A stretch of 58,292 bases of DNA from Azonexus sp. (GTDB lineage Bacteria; Pseudomonadota; Gammaproteobacteria; Burkholderiales; Rhodocyclaceae). The position numbers and the translations under genes were made by a program. Positions 37,943 to 46,183 of this stretch are shown here, one piece after another (position 1 is the first letter of the stretch; each line of letters begins with the position of its first letter). A model generated the notes under the pieces. It was given only the letters and a program-made list of their open reading frames with translations, made no database searches and was not told the DNA's origin. The DNA lies in contig JAIRKE010000007.1 of assembly GCA_031260295.1 (NCBI GenBank), positions 1 through 58,292 of the forward strand, in the 5' to 3' direction.

Positions 37943-39694
37943 ATGAATGACGATCCCATGAATTTACGCAAGCGTTTTTATGCCCTGACACAAAGAAGTG
38001 AGCTGAGCCGCTTTCTGTGGACATTCCGCAGCGAGTTTTCTCATGCTTTCTTCTTCACGGCGCTGATCAATGTACTGATGCTCACGCCGACGCTCTACAT
38101 GCTGCAAATTTTCGACCGCGTCATGGTCAGCCAGAGTGAATTTACCCTTTTGGCGGTAACCCTGATGCTGGTTTTCTTCATGGGCATCATGAGCTTTTCC
38201 GAATGGGTGCGCGGACGGCTTCTGGTGCGTCTGGGGGTGCGTATCGACACCCGTTTGAATCCGCGAGTTTTTGCCACTGCCTTCGAAATGCAAAATCAGG
38301 GTAAAGGCAAGGAAGCCAACCAGCTTTTTGGCGACCTTTCCCGTGTCCGCCAGTTTCTGACCGGCGCCGGCCTTTTCGCCATTCTGGATGCGCCCTGGTC
38401 GCCGATTTATATTCTCGTGCTGTTTTTCCTGCATCCCGCGCTTGGCATGCTGGCCATCGTTTTTTGCATCATTCTGGCCTGCCTGGCTTATCTTTCCAGT
38501 CTGGTCATGAAGGACGCGCTGGAAGAATCCGGGGATGCCGCCCAGAAGGAAGCCAGCTACCTGGACGGGAAGTTGCGCCATGCCGCGGTGGTCGAGTCCA
38601 TGGGGATGCTGGGGGACATGCAAAAAGCATGGATGCGGCGGCACCTGAACACCCTGACCAAAGGACGGCGGGGAATGGATGCGCAAGTGCGCATGCAGTC
38701 GATTACCCGCGGCGTGCGAACTTTCCAGCAATCGCTGTCCTTGGGCGCCGGCGCGCTGCTGGTGATTTTCGGGGAAATCTCTCCCGGCGCGATGATTGCC
38801 GCCAATGCCTTGACGGGGCGCGCCACCGCTCCGGTCGATGCCCTGATGAACGCCTGGAAAAGCCTGCTGGAAGCGAAAAAATCCTATCTCAGTCTGGAAA
38901 CCGCGCTGGAAGCGCATCCGCAACGGGAAGCCATCTCCGTCGTCGGCGAAACCCCGGGCGCCGAGATTGTCTTCGAGAACGTGATAGCCACCGCGGAACA
39001 CCGCGAAGCGCCGATTCTGGAAGATATCTCCTTTTCCCTGCCGCCCGGCTCGGCGCTGGGCATCATCGGACCCTCCGGTTCCGGCAAATCCACCCTGGTT
39101 CGCGCCATGCTGGGCATATGGCCGCATATCGAGGGCAAGGTGCTCTATGACGGCATGTCCATTCGCGATCAGGATCGTGTTGCGCTGGGGGTGGAACTGG
39201 GCTATCTGCCGCAGGACGTCGAGCTTTTCAACGGCACGATCGCCGACAATATCGCCCGTTTCGGCGAAGTCGATCCGGCCAAGGTCGTAACGGCCTGCCA
39301 GCAGGCCGGCGTGCATGACATGATCCTGCGCTTTCCCAAGGGCTACGACACCCAGATCGGTGATGGCGGACGCTTTCTTTCCGGCGGCCAACGCCAGCGC
39401 ATCGGCTTGGCGCGCGCACTCTACGGTTCCCCCAGACTGGTCGTCCTCGACGAACCCAACGCCAATCTGGACGACGCCGGTGACCGCGCACTTTTGCAAG
39501 CCATCATGAAATTGAAAGAGCAAAACGTGACGGTCGTGCTGATTACCCACCGCCTGCCCGTCATGTCGGCCATGGATTTGGCGCTGGTGCTCGAAAACGG
39601 CGAGATCAAGCATTTTGGCAAGCCCCAATTCGGCGGCGAAAAGCCTGCTGCAAACGCCGCGCCAATGCCCATCCCCGCACCCATGCCAGCTTGA
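37943..39694 (+). CDS. Type I secretion permease/ATPase, second subunit
   Basis: A 583-residue paralogue of the preceding ABC protein: membrane domain (about 30-320), Walker A GPSGSGKST, signature LSGGQRQRIGLARA, Walker B LVVLDEPNANLD and LITHRLP. All catalytic motifs are intact, so neither subunit looks degenerate. The tail is again Pro/Ala/Met-rich (APMPIPAPMPA). The start is taken at 37943; an in-frame ATG at 37958 is possible. A 96-bp gap separates it from the first subunit. It is followed 49 bp later by the HlyD-like gene. Confidence 0.92.
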   Translation: MNDDPMNLRKRFYALTQRSELSRFLWTFRSEFSHAFFFTALINVLMLTPTLYMLQIFDRVMVSQSEFTLLAVTLMLVFFMGIMSFSEWVRGRLLVRLGVRIDTRLNPRVFATAFEMQNQGKGKEANQLFGDLSRVRQFLTGAGLFAILDAPWSPIYILVLFFLHPALGMLAIVFCIILACLAYLSSLVMKDALEESGDAAQKEASYLDGKLRHAAVVESMGMLGDMQKAWMRRHLNTLTKGRRGMDAQVRMQSITRGVRTFQQSLSLGAGALLVIFGEISPGAMIAANALTGRATAPVDALMNAWKSLLEAKKSYLSLETALEAHPQREAISVVGETPGAEIVFENVIATAEHREAPILEDISFSLPPGSALGIIGPSGSGKSTLVRAMLGIWPHIEGKVLYDGMSIRDQDRVALGVELGYLPQDVELFNGTIADNIARFGEVDPAKVVTACQQAGVHDMILRFPKGYDTQIGDGGRFLSGGQRQRIGLARALYGSPRLVVLDEPNANLDDAGDRALLQAIMKLKEQNVTVVLITHRLPVMSAMDLALVLENGEIKHFGKPQFGGEKPAANAAPMPIPAPMPA

Positions 39695-39743
39695 GGGCAA
39701 GGCATTCTGTTTATCAAATCTGTTTGAAAAAGAAAGTGGAATC

Positions 39744-41129
39744 ATGTCATTTCGTGATTATCTGAATAACGCGATCCGCACGGTCGTCGATTTCCTGAAA
39801 CCCGCTCCGCAGGAAGAAGGGGAGGAGGGGAGCGAAGGCCTGCCCACCGATACACGGGGCCCGGCGCGTCTGGGATTCTGGGTGCTGGGCGTCGGCTTTG
39901 GCGGCTTTCTGCTGTGGGCGGCGTTTGCCCCCTTGAACGAAGGCGTGCCGACTTCCGGCATGGTGACGATCGAAACCAAGCGCAAGGCCGTGCAACACAT
40001 CGCCGGCGGCATCATCAAGGTCGTGCATGTCAAGGAAGGCCAGTTCGTGCGGGCGGGCGACCCGCTGATCGAACTTGACGCTGCCGCGACCCAGGCCAAC
40101 TTCGAAAGCGCCCGCCTGCGCTATTACACCTTGCAGGCCATGGAAGACCGCCTGACCGCCGAGCAGACGGGGCAGAAGGAAATCATTTTCCATCCCGACA
40201 TCGTGGTTGCCCGGCAGAAAGACCTGCTGGTCGACAATATGCTGAAAAACCAGGAAGGGCTTTTCCTGTCGCGGCGCATGTCGCTTGCAGCGGAAATCAG
40301 CGCCATGGAGGAAACCATCCGTGGCCAAGCCGCTTCCATTACCGGCTATAGCGGCCTGCTGGAGGCAAGACGGGCGCAACTCGGCTTCCTGAAAGAAGAG
40401 TCCGTGGGCTTGCGCGATCTGGTGGCGGAAGGCTATGCGCCCAAGAACGACCTGCTCGCGCTGGAACGCTCGAAAGCGGAGGCCATGGGTTCCATCGCCG
40501 ACCTGCAAGGCAACATTGAACGAGCGCAACGCGCCACGGCGGAAATGCGCCTCAGGATTACCCAGCGTCAGCAGGATTTCCGCAAAGAGGTCGACACCCA
40601 GCTCGCCGATGTTCGCAGCCAGGCGCAGGCCGAACAGGAGCGCTTTGAAGCCCTGAAAGCCGATCTTGGCCGAACCGTCATTCGCGCTCCCGCCGAGGGA
40701 CAGGTGGTCGGGCTGGCGGCGCAGACCGTCGGCGGCGTCATCGCCCCGGGCCAGAAGATCATGGACATCGTGCCGCAAAACGAAACCCTGCTGCTTGAAA
40801 CCCACGTGCTGCCGCACCTCATTGACCGGGTTCAACCCGGACGCGAAACGGACGTGCGTTTTTCCGCTTTTGCGCACAGCCCGCAACTCGTGGTGCCGGG
40901 CAAGGTGGAATCCATTTCCGCCGACCTTCTCACCGATGAGAAAAGCGGCGTGAGCTATTACCTGGCGCGGGTTTCCGTAACCGAGGAAGGCATGAAAATC
41001 CTCGGCAACCGCCAGATGTATCCCGGCATGCCGGCGGAGGTCGTCATCGTCACCGGCGAACGCTCGATGCTGGTGTACCTCCTGCGCCCGCTGCTGAAGC
41101 GCATTGCCGTCTCCATGAAGGAAGAATGA
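39744..41129 (+). CDS. HlyD/PrtE-family membrane-fusion protein
   Basis: A 461-residue periplasmic adaptor of a type I secretion system. An N-terminal cytoplasmic stretch is followed by one membrane span (GFWVLGVGFGGFLLWAAFAPL, about 47-68). The lipoyl/beta-barrel half (GMVTIETKRKAVQHIAGGIIKVVHVKEGQFVRAGDPLIEL) and a long coiled-coil hairpin (about 135-310) come next. The C-terminal half ends in the family signature (VRVSVTEEGMKILGNRQMYPGMPAEVVI-like). The ATG at 39744 is chosen by homology; the open frame upstream overlaps the ABC gene. Its stop overlaps the TolC-like start (ATGATG). Confidence 0.93.
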   Translation: MSFRDYLNNAIRTVVDFLKPAPQEEGEEGSEGLPTDTRGPARLGFWVLGVGFGGFLLWAAFAPLNEGVPTSGMVTIETKRKAVQHIAGGIIKVVHVKEGQFVRAGDPLIELDAAATQANFESARLRYYTLQAMEDRLTAEQTGQKEIIFHPDIVVARQKDLLVDNMLKNQEGLFLSRRMSLAAEISAMEETIRGQAASITGYSGLLEARRAQLGFLKEESVGLRDLVAEGYAPKNDLLALERSKAEAMGSIADLQGNIERAQRATAEMRLRITQRQQDFRKEVDTQLADVRSQAQAEQERFEALKADLGRTVIRAPAEGQVVGLAAQTVGGVIAPGQKIMDIVPQNETLLLETHVLPHLIDRVQPGRETDVRFSAFAHSPQLVVPGKVESISADLLTDEKSGVSYYLARVSVTEEGMKILGNRQMYPGMPAEVVIVTGERSMLVYLLRPLLKRIAVSMKEE

Positions 41130-42496
41130 TGAAATCCTGCCGGGAAAAATACGCGAGATTTTCCGCTCCCCAAGGGAAGCTCGCGGCAATTTGCGTGGCC
41201 TTGAGCGCCCTTGCCATGCCGGCGTCGGCCGACGACCTGATCAGCCTGTACCGCGAAGCCATGCTGTCGGACGCCACCTTCCTCTCCATCCGGGCGGACA
41301 TGGAGGCGCAGCGTGAAGCGCTGCCGCAGGCACGGGCGCAACTTCTGCCCAACCTCTCCTTCTCCGGTTCGAAAAGCAAGAATACGACGGAGAAAACCGG
41401 GCCAGGCATGTTCGGGGGGAAGCAAACCGAAGAGTACGATTACGACAGCAACAACTATGCGCTGACCTTGCGCCAACCCCTGATCCGTCCCTACAACATC
41501 GCCGCCTATGTCCAAGCCAAGGCACAGGTAAAAGTCGCCGACGCCTCGCTGGAACGAGCCGTCCAGGACGTTGCCGTGCGCGTCGGCGGCGCCTATTTCG
41601 ACGTGCTCCTCGCGCAATCAGATCTTGAAGTTAACAAGACGCAGCAGGAAGCCTATGCGGCGCAACTGGCCTATGCCGACAAAGCCTTCAGCGCCGGCGC
41701 CGGATCGCGCACCGACATCGACGAGGCGCGATCCCGCCTCGATCTGGTGAAAGCGCAAGCCCTGGAACTCCAGCATCGCCTGGAATACGTCCAGGACGCG
41801 CTGAAAGCGCTCGTCAACCGCCCCCTGACGCCCCTTGCCTTGCTCGATTCCAAACGCCTCGAACTCGTGCCCCCGACGCCCCTGCTTGTGGGAGAATGGA
41901 TTGCCGAAGCGGAAGCAGTCAATCCCCAATTGAAAGCGCTGCGGGCCAATGTCGATGCGGCGGAAAGCGAAATCTGGAAAGCCCGCTCCGGGCACCTGCC
42001 AACCCTGGATCTGATCGCGCAGAAATCCAGGAGCGAAAGCGAAAACAACACCAGCATCGGCAACAAGTACGACACCAAAATGATTGGCGTTCAGTTCAAT
42101 ATCCCCATTTTTTCCGGGGGTTCCGTCAATTCCCAGACGCGCCAGGCCCATGCCGCCCTGGAAAAGCACCGTCAGCAACTCGAAGCCGCGCGCCGCGAGA
42201 TCGGGCTGGAAGTCAAGAAGGAATTCGATGCCGCCACCCAGGGCGTCCACTGGGTCAAGGCCTATGAACAGGCCGTCCAATCCGCCGAACAGACCCTGTA
42301 TTCCACAAGAAAAGGCTTCCAGGCCGGCAAGCGCAACACGCTTGACATCCTGAATGCCGAGCAGAATCTCGCCTCGGCCCGCCGGGACTTGAACCGGGGT
42401 CGTTACCAGTACGTGATGGCGCGTTTGACCCTGCTCTCTTTAGTCGGGCGCCTGGATGACGTCGAAATCAATCGCTTCAATAGCTGGCTAGAGTAG
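41126..42496 (+). CDS. TolC-like outer-membrane channel of type I secretion
   Basis: A 456-residue TolC/OMF protein with a signal peptide (about 1-35, ending ALAMPASA) and the two repeated outer-membrane efflux halves. Landmarks are LISLYREAMLSDATFLSIRADMEAQREALPQARAQLLPNLSFSG, the strand-rich YALTLRQPLIRPYNIA, and in the second half GVQFNIPIFSGGSVNSQTRQA and NTLDILNAEQNLASARRDLNRGRYQYVMARLTL. It completes the ABC-HlyD-TolC export conduit. It overlaps the HlyD gene by 4 bp. Confidence 0.93.
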   Translation: MMKSCREKYARFSAPQGKLAAICVALSALAMPASADDLISLYREAMLSDATFLSIRADMEAQREALPQARAQLLPNLSFSGSKSKNTTEKTGPGMFGGKQTEEYDYDSNNYALTLRQPLIRPYNIAAYVQAKAQVKVADASLERAVQDVAVRVGGAYFDVLLAQSDLEVNKTQQEAYAAQLAYADKAFSAGAGSRTDIDEARSRLDLVKAQALELQHRLEYVQDALKALVNRPLTPLALLDSKRLELVPPTPLLVGEWIAEAEAVNPQLKALRANVDAAESEIWKARSGHLPTLDLIAQKSRSESENNTSIGNKYDTKMIGVQFNIPIFSGGSVNSQTRQAHAALEKHRQQLEAARREIGLEVKKEFDAATQGVHWVKAYEQAVQSAEQTLYSTRKGFQAGKRNTLDILNAEQNLASARRDLNRGRYQYVMARLTLLSLVGRLDDVEINRFNSWLE

Positions 42497-42511
42497 CGCC
42501 TTACAGCGAGC

Positions 42512-42540
42512 GTAGGGCGGCGGGTCAAGACCCGCCCTAC
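42512..42540. repeat. REP-like palindromic repeat, copy 1
   Basis: A GC-rich palindrome (GTAGGGCGG, extra CGGG, TCAAGA, CCCGCCCTAC) lies between the convergent TolC-like and FecR-domain genes. Its last bases overlap the FecR-domain stop codon region. It could act as a bidirectional terminator. Confidence 0.8.
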
Positions 42541-43841
42541 TTTCTGCCCCAGTTGGCGACGCCATTTGCTTCCCAGCCGTTATTCAGCGTAGCGCGGAAA
42601 AGGTAGATGGCGCTGCCGGGCGAATCTGTCCGTTGCCCATCCTTGTACAGAAATCCCCGCACCAGCATGTTGCCAGGGGCGGCCGGTGTGCTGGAGATGA
42701 TGCCATCCTGTGTCACATTCCCTTGGGCGTGCAGGAGGTGGGTTTCTCCCAGGGCGTTCAGGTCGAATCGGGTGGCGAAGGTTGCGTTGGCGAAGTTGAG
42801 GCTCAGGGTGCCGTTGGCGAGGGTGGCTTCGGCGCTGGCTCCGCTGGCCGGGTTGCTGACGTGCGCCAGGTTGACATCCTGGAGGGCGAAGCCGAAGGTG
42901 CCACTGGCAGGAAGGTTGAAGGCGGTGGACTGCTCCCGGAACAGAATGTAACTCCCGATAATGATCTGTGCATACTCCTTGTAATCCTCGTGCTTGAGCG
43001 TGGACTGGTCCACTGTGGCGGGCAGATCATTGGCCACGGCCTGCCAGCGTCCCCAAATGACGGTTTTTTTGATAGGTTCTATGCTGATGGCGTCCTGTTG
43101 GGGTGTCTTGACGTCGTTTGCGTTACGTTCGTTCGCGGCTTTGCCTCGAGGCTCGTCCTGCCGTGGCGGCGCGGTCAGATCAGGCGAGAGTTCCCTGTCG
43201 TGATGTATTTGGGGTTTGCTTTGCCCTTTTTTGACCAACAGCACGTTGGCGTTGGCGGTAGCGTTGGCGAACAGTTCGACGCTGTTTGCGCCTTCGCATG
43301 GGCCGCTTCCCTGAGGCGAGCAGAGCGCGTCGAATCCGGCCATGACCACCCCGCCGGAGGAAACGATGACGCGGGTCTCCTGCGCGTCGGCGTAGACGCT
43401 GAAATCGGTGCCTCTGACGCCGATGGCGGCGACTGGCGTGTTGAAGCGAAAGTTCTTCCGGGCCTTGGCGACGGCCTCGCCGGAAATACTGCGGGCGATG
43501 CCCTGGCGCAGGGCGAATTTGAAGCGGCTTTGTTCGGGGTTTTCGTGGTTGACCTCATACATTTCGACGGTGGCTACGCTGCCGGGGCGCAGGATCAGAA
43601 AGCCGTTATCGATGGTTTTCAGGTAAAGGTAGCCGTTTGTTCCGGTTGACAGCTCGGCGCCGACTGGCACGCTGTCGTCCACCTTGACGGCCTGGCCGGC
43701 CATGCGGGTTTCGCCGATGGCGAGGATGATTTTTCCGGCCTCGGTGGTCGTTTGGGCGGTGGCGGTTAACCAGCATGCGGAGGCGACGAAAAAAGCCAGC
43801 AATGTGCGCGTCAAGCTGGCGCGGGGTTGTCTATGGATCAT
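42537..43841 (-). CDS. Exported FecR-domain protein
   Basis: A 434-residue protein with a signal peptide (about 1-30, ending ATAQ) and a FecR-fold domain (about 35-165: DDSVPVGAELSTGTNGYLYLKTIDNGFLILRPGSVATVEMYEV and FNTPVAAIGVRGTDFSVY). FecR domains of this exported type bind or sense at the cell surface or periplasm. The C-terminal half (about 250-434) is unrecognised and has short hydrophobic beta-strand patterns, perhaps a barrel or lectin-like fold. The start at 43839-43841 follows a GAGAGG site. The gene is convergent with the secretion genes and divergent from the TPR/barrel gene. Confidence 0.8.
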   Translation of the reverse strand: MIHRQPRASLTRTLLAFFVASACWLTATAQTTTEAGKIILAIGETRMAGQAVKVDDSVPVGAELSTGTNGYLYLKTIDNGFLILRPGSVATVEMYEVNHENPEQSRFKFALRQGIARSISGEAVAKARKNFRFNTPVAAIGVRGTDFSVYADAQETRVIVSSGGVVMAGFDALCSPQGSGPCEGANSVELFANATANANVLLVKKGQSKPQIHHDRELSPDLTAPPRQDEPRGKAANERNANDVKTPQQDAISIEPIKKTVIWGRWQAVANDLPATVDQSTLKHEDYKEYAQIIIGSYILFREQSTAFNLPASGTFGFALQDVNLAHVSNPASGASAEATLANGTLSLNFANATFATRFDLNALGETHLLHAQGNVTQDGIISSTPAAPGNMLVRGFLYKDGQRTDSPGSAIYLFRATLNNGWEANGVANWGRK

Positions 43842-43995
43842 GACGTTGCCTCTCTGCGGTTGCACTGGTGCGTGCTGCTGGTCTCCCATGCGGGAGCTTC
43901 CTATTATAGAATCCGAAGCTTGTTTGCAAGCGGTTTTGTTCTTCCTTTTTGGCTTTTCCCCTGCTTTTTCACCACATCACAACACCGAGCAAACC
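43842..43995. promoter_or_regulatory. Divergent promoter region, FecR-domain and TPR/barrel genes
   Basis: The 154-bp region includes TATTATAGAAT near 43903-43913, a possible -10 for the plus-strand gene. A GCTTC/GAAGC imperfect dyad surrounds that -10. No convincing -35 box is visible. Confidence 0.35.
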
Positions 43996-45219
43996 TTGCG
44001 TCCCTTCTTCTTCCTGTTGCTTTGTTGCGGCCTTGCCGGTTTGGCGAGCGCCGCAGAGGCGGATGACAGCGACTATCGGAATGCCCTCAAGTTGCTGAGC
44101 GAAGGTTCGTATGAAGAAGCGAAAAAAGCCATTGAGGCAGTCATAGCGAGTCAGCCTGAACATGCCGGAGCGTTGCTTGATTTGGCAATCCTGCAATGCG
44201 GCATGGGGCTTGTGGACGAAGCCAAGGCCTCGTTTGAGCAGATAGAAGTGCGCTTTGACCCGCCGTTGGCGATTCGGGATCTGATTCGCAAGATACGGGC
44301 GGGAGAGTGTCGGCGCGAAGAATCTCGCGCCGGGTCGCGGCTCCAGATTCGTCTGGGGCGAGGGTATGACAGCAATGCCAATCAAGGCGCGCGCGACCCT
44401 TATTTTATGCTGGCCGTGGATGGCGGCGTGATTCCGCTCATGCTGGCGCCTGAATTTCGTCCTCGCTCCGATTCCTTTACCCAGTTTGGGCTGGAAGCGG
44501 CCTATACCCGGCCAGGCTCCGGGACTTTGCTCCATACCTATTTCAATGCCCGCAAGAACGACCGGATTTCTGATTACGATCAGGCGACTGGCGTGATCGG
44601 AGTCGAGGAGCCGTGGCGGATCGGCAACTGGGAGAGTCGCTGGGGGGGGAATCTGGGCGCGACGTGGTTAGGAGGGGCTTTGTACCAGAAGCAGGTCAAT
44701 GCCTATGTGCAGGTTCTGCCGCCCTGGCCGGGCCTTCCCGCGGGCTGGCGGATCAGCGCTTTGGGGGACTGGAGCCGGCTCTGGCATCCCACGCTTTATC
44801 GTTTTGATGCAAATTTGTTGCGGGCGCAGGCCTTGTTGACCTTTCAGGGGCGGGATACCCAGTTTTTGGGGGGGCTTGGCGTCGCCCGTGACGATGGGGA
44901 AAGCGGGCGGGCGGGCGGCGACAGGCGGGGTTGGACTGCCAACCTGATAGTGCGTCAACGTCTGGGGGAGCGGCTTCTCGGGGAATTTTCCTGGAGCCGG
45001 CAAAGCTGGCGGGGGGAGGCAGCGTACCTGCCGGGGCTGTTCGATGAACGGCGGGAGCAACGCGCCACGCTTTGGCGGGTTGGCGCCTCCTATGCCGTAA
45101 CGCCCCGGCAGAGCGTGCTATTGGAATACCGTTTTCTTGACAACCAGGAAAACATATCTCTGTTTGCTTACCGGAGTCGTCAGATCATGCTCAACTGGCA
45201 GTACGATTTCGATCTCTAG
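43996..45219 (+). CDS. TPR-containing outer-membrane barrel protein, SLAM-like
   Basis: About 407 residues from a TTG start at 43996, which gives a good signal peptide (LRPFFFLLLCCGLAGLASAAEA). The frame is open further upstream, and an ATG at 43888 is the main alternative. The N-terminal part has TPR-like helices (NALKLLSEGSYEEAKKAIEAVIASQPEHAGALLDLAILQCGMG). From about 120 on (LGRGYDSNANQG) the alternating aromatic/polar pattern is that of a beta barrel ending in YDFDL, as in surface-lipoprotein-assembly-modifier (SLAM, DUF560) proteins. It may help display or export a surface protein; its link to the secretion system is by position. Confidence 0.72.
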   Translation: MRPFFFLLLCCGLAGLASAAEADDSDYRNALKLLSEGSYEEAKKAIEAVIASQPEHAGALLDLAILQCGMGLVDEAKASFEQIEVRFDPPLAIRDLIRKIRAGECRREESRAGSRLQIRLGRGYDSNANQGARDPYFMLAVDGGVIPLMLAPEFRPRSDSFTQFGLEAAYTRPGSGTLLHTYFNARKNDRISDYDQATGVIGVEEPWRIGNWESRWGGNLGATWLGGALYQKQVNAYVQVLPPWPGLPAGWRISALGDWSRLWHPTLYRFDANLLRAQALLTFQGRDTQFLGGLGVARDDGESGRAGGDRRGWTANLIVRQRLGERLLGEFSWSRQSWRGEAAYLPGLFDERREQRATLWRVGASYAVTPRQSVLLEYRFLDNQENISLFAYRSRQIMLNWQYDFDL

Positions 45220-45230
45220 GAGGAAGCGTC

Positions 45231-45896
45231 ATGCCTCATTTATCTGGACGAAGCTTGCAGTATGCGAGCGATTATGTGCACTTGCCTGCGGACGCAGATA
45301 TTTTTCCGGCGCATCGCTATGCCTTGAAGATTGATCTTGAGCGGGGTCAGCTCACCACCTATTGGCAAGCGGATCCGGTGACGGAGGCTTATGTCGCCTA
45401 CCTGGGGCGGCCTGGGGATCCCGCCGGGGTGGCCTACTGGAGCCAGTTTGCCGATACGCCGTCCGTCATTTTCGAGAGTTTTTCCCAGTCGGATGAATAT
45501 CAGAGCCTGGTGGCGGACAAGACCAATTTCCAGATTGTCGAGCGTTTGTATCACTATCTGTTCAATCGCGCGCCGGACGAAGGCGGGCATGCGTACTGGA
45601 CAGCCCAGCTGGATGCGGGGAATCTTTCCATCAATGATCTGGTGCCCGCCCTGATGTACGGCGCCACCGGAAGTGACAGTGACACGGTGGCGGCCAAAAT
45701 CTGGGCGGCGCAAGATTTCACCCTGGCGCTGGATACCGAGCTGGAGATACAAGCCTATGAACATGCCACGGTCGAGCAAGGTGAGCAGGTAAAAGCCTGG
45801 CTGGCGGGGATTGGTTCGCCGGATGGCTATGATTTGCCGGGACATGACCTGGTGGCCGCGGGCATTCAACCCTTGATCGATCAGGTTTTGCTTTGA
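45231..45896 (+). CDS. Small DUF4214-domain protein
   Basis: A 221-residue protein with no signal peptide. The middle (about 45-150) matches DUF4214: TEAYVAYLGRPGDPAGVAYW, FSQSDEYQSL, IVERLYHYLFNRAPDEGGHAYWTAQLDAG. DUF4214 is common in proteins secreted by type I systems. A strong AGGAGG site precedes the ATG, 11 bp after the TPR/barrel gene, so the two are probably translated together. The hydrophobic C-terminus (IQPLIDQVLL) could act as a type I secretion signal. Confidence 0.83.
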   Translation: MPHLSGRSLQYASDYVHLPADADIFPAHRYALKIDLERGQLTTYWQADPVTEAYVAYLGRPGDPAGVAYWSQFADTPSVIFESFSQSDEYQSLVADKTNFQIVERLYHYLFNRAPDEGGHAYWTAQLDAGNLSINDLVPALMYGATGSDSDTVAAKIWAAQDFTLALDTELEIQAYEHATVEQGEQVKAWLAGIGSPDGYDLPGHDLVAAGIQPLIDQVLL

Positions 45897-45932
45897 ATGA
45901 TTTGCTGGCGGGGCATGGCTACCCCCGCAGGC

Positions 45933-45957
45933 CGTAGGGCGGGTCAAGACCCGCTAT
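45933..45957. repeat. REP-like palindromic repeat, copy 2
   Basis: GTAGGGCGGG, TCAAGA and CCCGCTAT, the same palindrome as at 42512 with a decayed right arm. It lies after the small DUF4214 gene. Confidence 0.75.
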
Positions 45958-46064
45958 GGCCATCTCACCGGATGGAAGGCATGCGTCGCTCCACGTCTCG
46001 CAACGGTATGTCCTTCTCGTGTCATCTGTTGTTTTTCCGGGGCAGAAGAGCAAAAAAATCGCAA

Positions 46065-46084
46065 AATGTGACAGCCGTCACATT
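46065..46084. promoter_or_regulatory. CRP-type binding site upstream of the giant DUF4214 gene
   Basis: AATGTGAC, AGCC, GTCACATT is a perfect dyad and contains TGTGA-N6-TCACA, the exact CRP core. Its centre is about 42 bp before the start point predicted from CAGAAT at 46105-46110, the class II activator position. Confidence 0.8.
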
Positions 46085-46183
46085 GTGGGCTGAAAGGTTT
46101 CGAGCAGAATCCATTCCGCGCCTGATGGCATATGTCGCAATGGCACGAATTGTAGTTTCTTTTCCATAAAAGGAGATTTTTCC

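Larger units (their letters stand above)
45897..46183 (+). other. Long regulatory region of the giant DUF4214 gene
   Basis: These 287 bp have no supported gene. They hold a REP-like repeat (45933-45957), a CRP-type site (46065-46084), a candidate -10 (CAGAAT, 46105-46110) and a short leader ending in an AAAGGAG ribosome site before the ATG at 46184. Confidence 0.7.

Noticed and set aside
43684..45219. Long 511-codon version of the TPR/barrel gene
   Set aside because: The first hundred codons cover the divergent FecR-domain gene and promoter; a signal peptide and TPR domain only start near 43996.
46142..46156. Sigma-54 promoter upstream of the giant DUF4214 gene (TGGCAC-N5-GTAG)
   Set aside because: The -24 half fits but the -12 GC is missing.
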